A DNA stretch of 64,000 nt, from contig CAVROM010000009.1 in NCBI GenBank assembly GCA_963722815.1, positions 434,001-498,000 of the forward strand. Reading direction: 5' to 3'. This DNA is from DASQFQ01 sp963722815. Its GTDB lineage: Bacteria; Actinomycetota; Thermoleophilia; Solirubrobacterales; Solirubrobacteraceae. A model generated the notes under the pieces. That model worked only from the letters and a program-made list of their open reading frames with translations. It made no database searches and had not been told where the DNA came from. Below, one piece after another: positions 1 to 8,164 of this stretch (its first letter is position 1; each line of letters starts with the position of its first letter). The translations under genes were made by a program, and so were the position numbers.

Positions 1-2
1 CA

Positions 3-584
3 CTGCGCGAGGGCCGGCGGCCGGTCGCCGCCACGGAGCCCGAGGGGACGGCCGCGGCCTCCTCCTCCCGGCTCGGCGGCGCGCTGCTGATCGGCGGCGC
101 GGTGCTCGCCATCGTCGTGGTCGTGCTGGCGCTGTTCGTGTTCAAGGGCGACGACAAGGACAAGTCGCCGAAGTCGAGCGCCGCCGCGAGCGCGACCGCC
201 ACGCCGAGCGCGACGCCGCAGCAGGTCGGCCAGATCGCGCTCAAGGGGACCAACGGGTCGAAGGCCGCCGGCGTGATGACGCTCTACAGCGCGCAGAACC
301 AGCTCGCGTTCACGCTCCAGGGCGCCAACGTCCCGAAGAACAAGAGCAACGAGGCCTACGCCGTGTGGTTCACGACCCCCGGCGGCGGCTCGCAGCGGCT
401 CGGCTTCGCCCAGCCGGTGACCGCGAACGGCCAGCTCGGGACGACCGGCCCGCGCACCGCGGACCTCGACAAGTTCCCCCGCTGGCTGGCGAAGTACAAG
501 CAGGTCGTGGTCTCGCGCGAGCGCAACGGCAGCGCGAAGAAGCCCGGCCCGGTCGTGCTGCGCGGCGCGCTGCCGAGCTCCTAG
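3..584 (+). CDS. Single-pass membrane protein, partial at its 5' end
   Basis: The reading frame is open to the left window edge, so the true start is outside. The visible part has a cytoplasmic-looking N-terminal stretch, one transmembrane helix encoded at about 72-150 (LLIGGAVLAIVVVVLALFVF), a short charged KGDDKDK stop, an Ala/Ser/Thr/Pro-rich linker, and an extracytoplasmic domain of about 120 residues with YAVWFTTPGG and PRWLAKYKQVVVSRE. The topology and the YAVW-type segment recall the extracytoplasmic part of RskA-like anti-sigma factors. No zinc-binding anti-sigma domain can be seen because the N terminus is missing. Function unassigned. Confidence 0.6.
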   Translation: MREGRRPVAATEPEGTAAASSSRLGGALLIGGAVLAIVVVVLALFVFKGDDKDKSPKSSAAASATATPSATPQQVGQIALKGTNGSKAAGVMTLYSAQNQLAFTLQGANVPKNKSNEAYAVWFTTPGGGSQRLGFAQPVTANGQLGTTGPRTADLDKFPRWLAKYKQVVVSRERNGSAKKPGPVVLRGALPSS

Positions 585-616
585 ACAGCCCGGCGGCAGG
601 CGGCTAGCGTGGCGCC

Positions 617-1594
617 GTGGAGCGCGTACGCGAGCCGGCTGCCGAGGAGACCGCCGCGCCCGCGGCCCGCCCGGCACCGGCGCCGCTGACGCCCGCCGGC
701 ATCACCCAGCTCCAGCGCACGATCGGCAACGCGGCGGTCGGCCGGCTCGTGCTGCAGCGCGAGCCGACCGCCGAGCAGAAGGCGGAGGCGCAGAAGCAGT
801 GGCAGCGCCGGGGCGACGCGGCCACGCTGATCCGCAAGCACAACTTCCTCGGCATTCCCGCCTGGCTGCGCGTCGACGCGCTCGCCAGCGAGCTGCTCGG
901 CCGCCTCCCCGCCGACTGGGAGGTCGCGATCGAGTGCATCTCGGAGCTCGTCCAGGGCCACCAGGACTCCGACCTCGCCGTCGCACTCTGCAAGAACGCG
1001 AGCGACGACAAGCTGCGCCAGATCGCCGCCGACCCGGGCGGCGCCAAGCTGATGTTCCGGATCGTCAACACCATGCAGGGCCTGACCACGAGCGAGGCGG
1101 AGAAGGCCCAGCTCTACCGCGCGATGAGCGCCATCACCCGCGCCCGCGGCGGCACGCCGATGCGTGTCGAGGTGATCACATTCCGCAGCGGCTTCAAGCC
1201 GCTCGACGCGCTCGGCGAGTGGTGGTTCGACAAGGGCGCCAAGGGCCACACGGCGGTGATCGTGGCCGATCTCGTCTACAGCTTCGACGAGCGCGGCTGG
1301 GTGATGGAGGGCAGCATGGCGGAGTACATGGGGCGCAACACGCACCGCGACGCGATCGGCCAGGTGCTGAAGGTCCCGCCCGAGGACGCGCTGGCGATCC
1401 AGGACGGGCTGAACAAGTCGATCGGGCACGGCGTCTACTTCTTCTCCGGGCTCGTCTGCACCGACGCCAGCGCGAAGTCGCTCGTGAAGGTGCTCGGCGA
1501 GATCGACGCCAAGAGCAACCCGCAGAAGTTCGCCGACATGCTCGCCGCCAGCGGGCACGTCGAGACGACCAACACCTACGCCAAGAAGCCTTAG
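617..1594 (+). CDS. LQR-tagged protein with possible permuted papain-like hydrolase domain
   Basis: 325 residues from a GTG start. Residues about 20-48 are Pro/Ala-rich followed by the motif LQRTIGNAAVGRLVLQRE, which fits the LQRxxGNxAVxxLxLQR tag. From general knowledge, this tag sits at the N terminus of many actinobacterial toxin-like proteins, often with DUF4157, and some of these are linked to extracellular contractile injection systems. The C-terminal half has GHTAVIV with His211, followed about 70 residues later by FFSGLVCTDASAK with Cys281. His before Cys is the order of circularly permuted NlpC/P60 (YiiX- or LRAT-like) hydrolases. There is no signal peptide and no injection-system gene in the window. 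The stop overlaps the convergent gene's stop. The tag is clear; the enzyme call is an inference. Confidence 0.65.
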   Translation: MERVREPAAEETAAPAARPAPAPLTPAGITQLQRTIGNAAVGRLVLQREPTAEQKAEAQKQWQRRGDAATLIRKHNFLGIPAWLRVDALASELLGRLPADWEVAIECISELVQGHQDSDLAVALCKNASDDKLRQIAADPGGAKLMFRIVNTMQGLTTSEAEKAQLYRAMSAITRARGGTPMRVEVITFRSGFKPLDALGEWWFDKGAKGHTAVIVADLVYSFDERGWVMEGSMAEYMGRNTHRDAIGQVLKVPPEDALAIQDGLNKSIGHGVYFFSGLVCTDASAKSLVKVLGEIDAKSNPQKFADMLAASGHVETTNTYAKKP

Positions 1595-3190
1595 AGCAGC
1601 AGCTTCCCGGGGTTCATGATCCCGGCGGGGTCGCAGCGGTCCTTGAGCGCGCGCAGCACGTCGAGGCCCAGCGCGCCGGTCTCGGCGCCCAGCCACGGCG
1701 CGTGATCCGCCCCCACCGCGTGGTGGTGGGTGATCGTGCCGCCGGTCCCGACGATCGCGTCCGTGGCCGCGACCTTCGCGCGCCGCCACTGGCCGGCGGC
1801 GTCGTCCCGGTCCTGCGCCGCGAACGCGGTGAAGTAGAGCGAGGCGCCGGTCGGATAGACGTGCGAGAGGTGGCAGAGCACGAGCGGCGCGGGGAGCGAA
1901 GCCTCGAGCGCGCGCGTGACCGCCGACCGCAGCGCGCCCAGGTTCGACCACGTCGTCGCGGTCTCCAGCGTCTCCACCATCACGCCGCGGTCGAGCAGGT
2001 CGTCGCGCAGGTGCGGCCCGGCGTAGCGCGTGGCGGCCCACGCGTGGCCCGGCGCCTGGCCCAGCGGCCACCCGCCCGCGCCGCGCAGCGCCTTCGCGGC
2101 GAGCTTGCGCCGCAGCGCGACCGAGACCTCGCTCCCCTCCCACCCGCACACCAGCACGCAGCGCCCGCGCAGCACCGCGCCCATCGCCCGCGCCTTGGCC
2201 CCGTTGCCGGCCAGCGCGAACGACATCCGTGTCTCCGCCTCGTCGGAGAGCCGCGCGATGTCCGGTGCCATCTCGTCCTGCGCGAGCCCGCGCAGCGCGT
2301 CCCAGCCGGCCTCGAAGTCGCGGAACGCGAAGCCCTCGTAGCGGCGCGCGGCCGGCAGCGGGAAGACGCGCAGGCCGACGCTCGTGATCGCGCCCAGGAT
2401 GCCCTCGGAGCCCATCACGAGCTGCTTCAGCGCCGGCCCGGCCGCGGTGGCCGGCACCGGCAGGTTCGTGAGCTCGCCGGCAGGGCGTCGCGCAGCGCAG
2501 CGCGACGACGTTCTCCTCGATCCGGCCGTGGCCGGTCGAGGACTGGCCGGCCGAGCGCGTCGCCACGCAGCCGCCGACGGTCGCCCACTCGTAGCTCTGC
2601 GGCGTGTGGCCGAGCATGTAGCCCCGCTGCCCGAGCGCGTGGTCGGCCTCCGGCAGGCGCGTCCCGCCGCCCAGCCACGCGAGCTGCGAGCGCTCGTCGA
2701 AGGACTCGATGCCCTCCAGCCGCCCGAGGTCGAGCGAGATCAGCGCGGCATGGGTCCCGCGCAGCGGCTCGAGCCCGCCGACCACGCTCGTGCCGCCGCC
2801 GAACGGCACAACCGCGACACCCGCCTCGGCGCACTCGGCGAGCACCGCCTGCACCGCCTCGGCGCTCGTCCGGCGCCACCACCGCGTCCGGCGCGTCCTC
2901 GCAGTCGCCCGCACGCTGGCGCAGCAGGTCGAGGTAGGACTTGCCGCGGCAGCGCCCCACGCGCGCGGCGCGGATCGTCGCGCAGCTCGCCGAGCGCGGC
3001 GAGGCGGGCGCGAAGGCGAGTCGTTGAGCGCCGGCGGCCGCAACCGGACCTCGTCCAGCGACACCGGCGTCGAGACCACGGCGCCCGACACCCCCAGCTC
3101 GGAGCGCAGGAAGCCCGCCGCGTGATCCGGCAGCGACGGCCCGGCGCCGGGCTCGCCCCAGCCCCAGAACACGCACTCGCGCCGGCTCAC
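1591..3190 (-). pseudogene. FAD-linked oxidase, alkyldihydroxyacetonephosphate synthase-like, frame broken
   Basis: Read across three frames this is a complete protein of about 530 residues of the FAD_binding_4/FAD-oxidase_C family closest to alkylglycerone-phosphate synthase. Visible pieces in order: VGRCRGKSYLDLLRQR, VVPFGGGTSVVGG (FAD pyrophosphate loop), GYMLGHTPQSYEWATVGG, LVMGSEGILGAITSVGLRV, TTWSNLGALR, GTITHHHAVG and DPAGIMNPGKLL at the C terminus. The frame changes near 3020, 2955, 2870 and 2485, each needing a one- or two-base indel. The GTG start at 3190 overlaps the stop of the upstream gene, as in an operon. All conserved motifs remain, so sequence error is at least as likely as real decay. 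Confidence 0.75.
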
Positions 3191-3628
3191 GCGCCGCCCT
3201 CCACCAGCCCGGCGAGCCCGGCCAGCGCCTCGTCGCACTGCTTGCGCGCCGCCCGCTTGAGCATCATGCCGCCGACCCGCGCCCAGCCCTTCGGCCGCTG
3301 GACCATCTCGATCCCGACCTCGGTGCCCTGCGCAGCCGGCGCCAGCGCGACCTCGCACGTCACCTCGCGGAACAGCGACTCGAACGCCGTCCCCGCCAGC
3401 TCCTGCGACCAGCGCCTCCGCTCGGAGCTCTTGGACAGCTCGACGCGGTAGTCGGCCCGCACCGCGCGGCCCTTGTCGGTCAGCAGCACCGACGTCCACC
3501 CGCTCGAGCTCACGCCTTCCACCCGCTGTGTGCGCGGCCACCAGCGCGGCAGGTGGTACGGGTCGCGCACGATCCGCCACACCTCGTCGACCGGCGCGCG
3601 AGACCGTGCGCGAGCGGCGGACGACCAC
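3187..3628 (-). CDS. SRPBCC/polyketide-cyclase family protein, probable frameshift near the start
   Basis: About 146 residues. The long intact part contains VWRIVRDPYHLPRWWPRTQRVEGV and a C-terminal helix, the START/SRPBCC helix-grip pattern in which a hydrophobic cavity binds a lipid-like ligand. The uninterrupted frame begins only at the GTG at 3582. Upstream, a GTG at 3628 gives MVVRRSRTVSR in another frame, and one extra base near 3597 would join the two into a normal N terminus. It lies between apt and the FAD oxidase, with a 4-base overlap to the latter. The ligand is unknown. Confidence 0.6.
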
Positions 3629-3631
3629 GCC

Positions 3632-4164
3632 CTACTCCCCGTCGTAGGAGATCAGCGCGTGGACGTCGTAGCCCTCGAGCCGCCGGCGGCCCTCGAGGAA
3701 CTCGAGCTCGACCAGGAACGCGAACCCGGCCACGTTGCCGCCCACGCCCTCGACGAGCTCCGCCAGCGCGGCGGCCGTGCCGCCGGTGGCGAGCAGGTCG
3801 TCGTGGATCAGCACGCGCGCGCCGTCGGCCAGCGCGTCGGCGTGCATCTCCAGCGCGTCGACGCCGTACTCGAGGATGTACTCGGCCGACACCGTCTCCG
3901 ACGGCAGCTTGCCCGGGCTTGCGGGCGGGGACGAAGCCGGCGTCGAGCTCCAGCGCCAGCGCGGCGCCGAGGAGGAAGCCGCGCGCCTCGGCGGCGACCA
4001 CGTAGTCGACCTCGCGCGGCCGCGCCCACTCGGCCAGCCGCGCGCACCGCGTGCCGGACCGCGGTGTGATCGAGCAGCAGCGGCGTGATGTCCTTGAACA
4101 GGATCCCCGCCGCCGGGAAGTCCGGGATGTCCCGGATCAGCGCCCGCAGGTCGGGCTCGGTCAC
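3632..4164 (-). CDS. apt: Adenine phosphoribosyltransferase, frame interrupted
   Basis: Converts adenine and PRPP to AMP in purine salvage. Three overlapping frames add up to one protein of about 177 residues. LRALIRDIPDFPAAGILFKD is the classic APRT N terminus. VAAEARGFLLGAALALEL and FVPARKPGKLP form the flexible loop region, ALEMHADAL follows, and VLIHDDLLATGGT is the PRPP-binding loop (D-D-x-x-A-T-G-G-T). The frame shifts near 4045 and near 3915. The GTG start at 4164 overlaps the stop of the MerR-type gene by 4 bases. All active-site motifs are intact, so the gene is probably functional and the indels are artefacts. Confidence 0.85.
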
Positions 4165-4942
4165 TTGGCGATGCGGCGCAGGTCGCGCACGAGCAGCAGG
4201 TGCTTGAGGTGCGAGGCGACCGCCGCGAGGTTCTCCAGCGCCTCGACCGCCTCCTTGCGCCGCTCGGGATTGCGCGAGCGCAGGGACGGGGCGAGGATCT
4301 GCTGCAGCAGGCCGGACTCGCGCTCTGCGGAGGTCTTGAAGACGCGCAGGTTGCGCCCCGCGACGCCGTAGCGCGACAGCTCGGTGACGGCGCGGATGAT
4401 CTCGCGCTCGGTCTCGTCGTAGTAGCGGACGTTGCCGCGCAGCTCGCCGGCCACGATCCCGTAGTCCTCGAGCTCGGCCACCAGCCGCCGCTCGGCCCCG
4501 GTCTCCTCGACGACGTCCTCGAGCGAGTAAGCGCGCCCTTGTCGCGCAGCGTGAAGGTCAGCCGCCGCAGCGCCGCGCCCGGCCGCGCGTCGGAGCCCGC
4601 CTGGGGCGAGGCGACCTGCTCGGCGCCCTCGCTGCGGCCCGCCGCCAGCTCCTGGCGGATCACGCGCAGGGGCAGGAACTCGTCGCGCTGCAGCCGCAGG
4701 ATCGTGCGCAGGCGCGAGACGTCCGTCTGGGAGTACAGCCGGTAGCCGCCGGGCGTCCGCCGCGGCGTCAGCAGCTTCTGGTCCTCCAGGTAGCGGATCT
4801 TGGAGATCGAGATGTCGGGGAACTCCTGCTGCAGCGCCTTGCAGACCGCCCCGATGGTCAGCGACTTCTGGCGCTGGACGGGCTCGGGCTGAAGCTCGGC
4901 CCCGTCGGCTACCGCCGGGTCGGTGACGTCCGGCTCGCTCAC
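4161..4942 (-). CDS. MerR-family regulator of the FtsR (Rv1828) type, frame interrupted
   Basis: An N-terminal disordered tail is followed at residues about 28-100 by a MerR winged helix-turn-helix: LTIGAVCKALQQEFP, SKIRYLEDQKLLTPRR and GGYRLYSQTDVSRLRTIL. The C-terminal half (YGIVAGELRGNVRYYDETER..VRDLRRIAK) is in another frame, with the shift near 4525 just after the ALRDKG region. The gene directly follows a GarA-like FHA gene with a 4-base overlap. This is the arrangement known for Rv1827 garA-Rv1828 in Mycobacterium and for odhI-ftsR in Corynebacterium, where FtsR activates ftsZ. By family and synteny it is probably a cell-division or central-metabolism regulator; no target is visible here. 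Confidence 0.8.
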
Positions 4943-5412
4943 CGTGCGAAGAACGTGAGCTTGAACTTGCCGATCTGCAGCTCGTCGCCGTCGGCGAGCC
5001 GGTGCGAGTCGACCCGCCGGCGGTTCACGTAGGTGCCGTTCAGCGAGCCGGAGTCGTCGAGGAACCAGTCGCCGCCGCGGCGCACGAGCGTGGCGTGCTC
5101 GCGCGAGACGGTGACGTCGTCGAGGAAGACGCCGGCCTCGGGCGAGCGCCCGATCGTCATCTTCTCGCCCGTGAGCGGGAACGACTGCCCGACGCGGCCG
5201 CCGCCGGAGCGGACGACCAGCGCGCCGCTCTGGGCCGCGACGTCGCCGACGTCGACGGGCTTCAGCTCGCCCGTCTGGTCGTCGATCACGTACGTCGCGG
5301 TCGTCGCGTCCTCCTTCGGCGCCTCAGCGGCGCCCTGGAACGCGCCGCACTTGGGGCAGTAGTTCGCCCCCTCGGCGACCACGAAGCCGCACTCTGGGCA
5401 ATGACGCGCCAC
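4939..5412 (-). CDS. garA: FHA-domain protein with N-terminal zinc ribbon, GarA/OdhI-like
   Basis: 157 residues. Cys5-Pro-Glu-Cys8 and Cys19-Pro-Lys-Cys22 form a zinc-ribbon-like knuckle. A Thr-rich segment DATTATYVID follows at about residues 35-45, in the place where GarA and OdhI carry their Ser/Thr-kinase phosphorylation site. The C-terminal FHA domain has TIGRSPEAG, VSREHATL and GSLNGTYVNRRRV, with the Arg, Ser-Arg-x-His and Asn phosphothreonine-binding residues. GarA and OdhI control 2-oxoglutarate metabolism downstream of PknB or PknG. The position before a MerR gene supports the call. The zinc ribbon is an addition relative to mycobacterial GarA. Confidence 0.8.
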   Translation of the reverse strand: MARHCPECGFVVAEGANYCPKCGAFQGAAEAPKEDATTATYVIDDQTGELKPVDVGDVAAQSGALVVRSGGGRVGQSFPLTGEKMTIGRSPEAGVFLDDVTVSREHATLVRRGGDWFLDDSGSLNGTYVNRRRVDSHRLADGDELQIGKFKLTFFAR

Positions 5413-5438
5413 GGCTCGGGCTCCCCTGCCAGGGGCCC

Positions 5439-5696
5439 TTAGACGTCGTCGTCGCTAGCGGCGCGGCCGGCCAGGATGTCCGTCAGGCGCTGCACGTCGG
5501 CGCCCGAGATGACCTCCTCGCCGCCTTCGTGCTTCTTGCGGAGGCGGTTCACGAGCTCCGCGCGCAGGATGTCGATCTTGCCGTGCAGGATGCGGCGCCG
5601 GTAGGACACCTCCTGCTCCTCGTCAGTGAGCTGCTGGATCAGATCCTTCAGCTCCTGGTCCGAGAGCGACCCCAGGTCGGGGAAGGTGTCCATCAT
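5439..5696 (-). CDS. rsiG: RsiG-like (AmfC family) putative c-di-GMP-binding anti-sigma factor
   Basis: 85 residues. It begins with the amphipathic LGSLSDQELKDLIQQL helix and continues with a second long helix SYRRRILHGKIDILRAEL. RsiG of Streptomyces binds c-di-GMP through the motif E(X)3S(X)2R(X)3Q(X)3D and holds sigma WhiG. Here E27, S31, R34 and D42 keep the spacing exactly, while the Gln position is His38. Only one copy of the motif fits the short, homodimer-forming kind described for Rubrobacter. It lies between pgsA and garA in a minus-strand run. No sigma factor gene is in the window, so the partner is unknown. Confidence 0.7.
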   Translation of the reverse strand: MMDTFPDLGSLSDQELKDLIQQLTDEEQEVSYRRRILHGKIDILRAELVNRLRKKHEGGEEVISGADVQRLTDILAGRAASDDDV

Positions 5697-5746
5697 CAGA
5701 GCGTTCCTCTCGTCGCTGCGGCTACCACGAACTTCACTCTAGCGGT

Positions 5747-6442
5747 TCAAGCTGAGCTTGAGGGTCCCTGCTCGCGGCTCAGGCGAATCGCCTCCCGCAG
5801 GTACAGGACGGTCGCTCCCAGCACGAGCACGAGCCCGACGTAGAGGCACGCCTCGGCGACCCACCCGACCCCGGCCATGGCCAGGAACAGCGCGGTCATG
5901 ACCGGCCACACGCCGGCCCGGCCCCACCAGTTGACCTTGACGTTCAGCCCGCGGTTCAGGCCCCAGCGGACGAGCCCCATCACGAACACCTCGCGCACGA
6001 CCAGCACCGTCAGCGCCCAGTGCGGGAGCAGGTCGAACTTCCAGCACACGATCACGCCGGAGATGACCAGCAGGCGGTCGACGAGCGGGTCGAGCAGCGC
6101 CCCGAAGCGCGAGTACTGGCCGGTCAGCCGCGCGGTGATCCCGTCGAGGTAGTCCGTCCACCCGATCACGGCGAAGATCACGAGCGGCGCGATGTCCGTG
6201 CCGTCGTCCGAGCTCAGCGCCAGGACGAGGAAGACCGGGATCAGCGCGAGCCGGACGAAGCCGATCGCGTTGGGGATCGTCCACACGCGCCACGGCTGGC
6301 CGGCGAGCGTCTCCGGCGGCGGCGGGCCCGAGCGGTCGAGCCCGCTCAGGCGCCGGAACGTGAGCCGCGCCTTCTCGGCGGCGTCCTGCATCTGCTCGCG
6401 GGCGCGATCCGCGCCGCTCTGGTTCAGGCCAGGGTCCGCCAC
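5747..6442 (-). CDS. pgsA: CDP-alcohol phosphatidyltransferase, phosphatidylglycerophosphate synthase-like
   Basis: 231 residues, integral membrane protein. The family signature D-x2-D-G-x2-A-R-x8-G-x3-D-x3-D is complete: DYLDGITAR followed by GALLDPLVD. About six hydrophobic segments follow a charged N-terminal tail of about 45 residues. It would transfer a phosphatidyl group from CDP-diacylglycerol to glycerol-3-phosphate or another alcohol; the exact acceptor cannot be told from the sequence. The start overlaps the end of proS by 19 bases. In mycobacteria a pgsA gene also lies near garA. Confidence 0.82.
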   Translation of the reverse strand: MADPGLNQSGADRAREQMQDAAEKARLTFRRLSGLDRSGPPPPETLAGQPWRVWTIPNAIGFVRLALIPVFLVLALSSDDGTDIAPLVIFAVIGWTDYLDGITARLTGQYSRFGALLDPLVDRLLVISGVIVCWKFDLLPHWALTVLVVREVFVMGLVRWGLNRGLNVKVNWWGRAGVWPVMTALFLAMAGVGWVAEACLYVGLVLVLGATVLYLREAIRLSREQGPSSSA

Positions 6443-8109
6443 AGCTCAACCGCCGCGTCCGCGGCGCCCTCCAGCGGGAGCGTCCGTGACTCCTGACCGC
6501 GCCGCACCTGGGCCTCCAGCTCCCCCGACGCGAGCGAGCGCTTGCCCGCGGTCAGCCGCAGCGGGCAGCCGAGCAGCTCGGCGTCGGCGAACTTGCCGCC
6601 GGGCCCGAGGTCCTCGCGGTCGTCGTAGATGACGTCGAGGCCGGCCTCGCGCAGCTCGCCGTAGAGCCGCTCCGCCAGCGCGTGCTCGTCGGTGCCGGGC
6701 TTGCCGAGGCCGACGAGGTGGACGTCGTAGGGCGAGAGCGAGCGCGGCCACGAGATGCCCTGCTCGTCGGCGAACTGCTCGACGGCGGCGGCGCAGATGC
6801 GCGCCGGGCCGATCCCGTAGGAGCCCATCCAGATCAGCTGCTCGGCGCCGGACTCGTCGAGATACGTGGCGCCGAGCGGCTCGGAGAAGCGCGTGCCGAG
6901 CTTGAAGATGTTGCCGACCTCGATAGCCGGCTCGATCCGGATCGGGTGGCCGTTGACCGTGTCGCCGGCCACGACGGTGCGGACGTCGGCGCGCTTGAAC
7001 GGGAAGTCGCGGCCCGGCTCGACGCCCTGCAGGTGGTAGCCGTCGCGGTTGGCGCCGGCGACATACGGGCCGGGCGCCACGGCGTCGTCGAGCAGCACCG
7101 GGACGTCGGCGCCGACCGGGCCCATCGAGCCGGCGGGGCCGATGCGCTGGGCGAACTCGTCCTCGCGCGCGGCGCGGAACTCGGCGCCGAGGGCGTTGGC
7201 GAGCTTGATCGCGTTGACCTGGTGGTCGCCGCGCAGCACGACGAGCACGAGCCCGCGGTCCTCCACCATCACGGGATAGGACTTGAGCAGCGCGCCCTCC
7301 GGCAGGTGCAGCGAGCCGGCGACCTCGGCGATCGTGGTCAGCCCGGGCGTCGGAACCTCCTCGGGCGCGGAGCGGGGCGCCGGCAGCTCGACCGCCGCGG
7401 GCTCGCCGCTCGCCACCTCGACGTTGGCGGCGTAGCCGGGCGCCAGCGCGACGTCGTTCTCGCCCGCCGGGCACGGCGCCATGTACTCGTGGGCGCCGAA
7501 GCCGCCCATCATCCCGACGTCCGACTCGACCCGGTACCACTCGAGCCCGCAGCGGTCGAAGATGCGGTCGTAGGCGCCGCGGAAGTGCTCGTAGTGCTCG
7601 TCGAGGCCGGCGCGGTCGCGGTCGAAGGTGTAGGCGTCCTTCATGATGAACTCGCGCGTGCGCAGGATTCCGGCGCGCGGCCTCGCCTCGTCCCGCCCCT
7701 TGGTCTGGAAGTGGTAGGCCGAGAACGGCAGCTGGCGGTAGGAGCGCACGATCGAGGACACGTGGAAGGTGATGACCTCCTCGGCGGTGAGCGCCAGCAC
7801 CATGTCGGCGCCCTTGCGGTCCTTGAGCTTGAAGACCTCATCAATGCTGTAACGCCCCGAGCGCTGCCACAGATCAGCCGGATTGATCACCGGCATCAGC
7901 ATCTCCTGGCAGCCGATGGCGTCCATCTCCTCGCGGACGATCTGCGCGGCATTCTCATGCGCGCGCCAGCCGGCGGGCAGGAACGTCCAGAGGCCGGCGC
8001 CGAGCTGGCGCACGAGGCCCGCGCGGACCATGAGCTTGTGCGAGAGCGCCTCGGCGTCGGCCGGGGCCTGCTTCTCGGTGGGTAGGAGGTAGCGGGAGAG
8101 ACGGGTCAC
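6424..8109 (-). CDS. proS: Proline--tRNA ligase (bacterial ProS with editing domain)
   Basis: 561 residues from the GTG at 8109, giving MTRLSRYLLPTEKQ. This start is preferred over one 57 bases upstream because it matches the usual ProS N terminus. Class II motifs: LPAGWRAHENAAQIVREEMD, the TGR-like QTKGRDEARPRAG, motif 2 around LRTREFIMKDAYTF, and IGPARICAAAVEQ as motif 3. The insertion with VVLRGDHQVNAIKLAN is the YbaK-like editing domain that clears Ala-tRNA(Pro). The C-terminal anticodon-binding domain ends VELWRTLA. It heads the minus-strand run into pgsA and is divergent from the superoxide dismutase gene. Confidence 0.95.
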   Translation of the reverse strand: MTRLSRYLLPTEKQAPADAEALSHKLMVRAGLVRQLGAGLWTFLPAGWRAHENAAQIVREEMDAIGCQEMLMPVINPADLWQRSGRYSIDEVFKLKDRKGADMVLALTAEEVITFHVSSIVRSYRQLPFSAYHFQTKGRDEARPRAGILRTREFIMKDAYTFDRDRAGLDEHYEHFRGAYDRIFDRCGLEWYRVESDVGMMGGFGAHEYMAPCPAGENDVALAPGYAANVEVASGEPAAVELPAPRSAPEEVPTPGLTTIAEVAGSLHLPEGALLKSYPVMVEDRGLVLVVLRGDHQVNAIKLANALGAEFRAAREDEFAQRIGPAGSMGPVGADVPVLLDDAVAPGPYVAGANRDGYHLQGVEPGRDFPFKRADVRTVVAGDTVNGHPIRIEPAIEVGNIFKLGTRFSEPLGATYLDESGAEQLIWMGSYGIGPARICAAAVEQFADEQGISWPRSLSPYDVHLVGLGKPGTDEHALAERLYGELREAGLDVIYDDREDLGPGGKFADAELLGCPLRLTAGKRSLASGELEAQVRRGQESRTLPLEGAADAAVELWRTLA

Positions 8110-8149
8110 TGTGTCGGGAAAGCTATCTTGCAAGCCCGTCCTGAATATG

Positions 8150-8156
8150 AAGGAGG
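8150..8156 (+). promoter_or_regulatory. Ribosome binding site of the superoxide dismutase gene
   Basis: AAGGAGG lies 8 bases before the ATG at 8165. It decides the start in favour of MAYEVPPLP rather than the upstream GTG at 8111, which would add a tail not found in superoxide dismutases. Confidence 0.85.
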
Positions 8157-8164
8157 AGCCAGCC

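Noticed and set aside
8111..8164. N-terminal extension of superoxide dismutase from a GTG at 8111
   Set aside because: The strong AAGGAGG site and family N terminus set the start at 8165.
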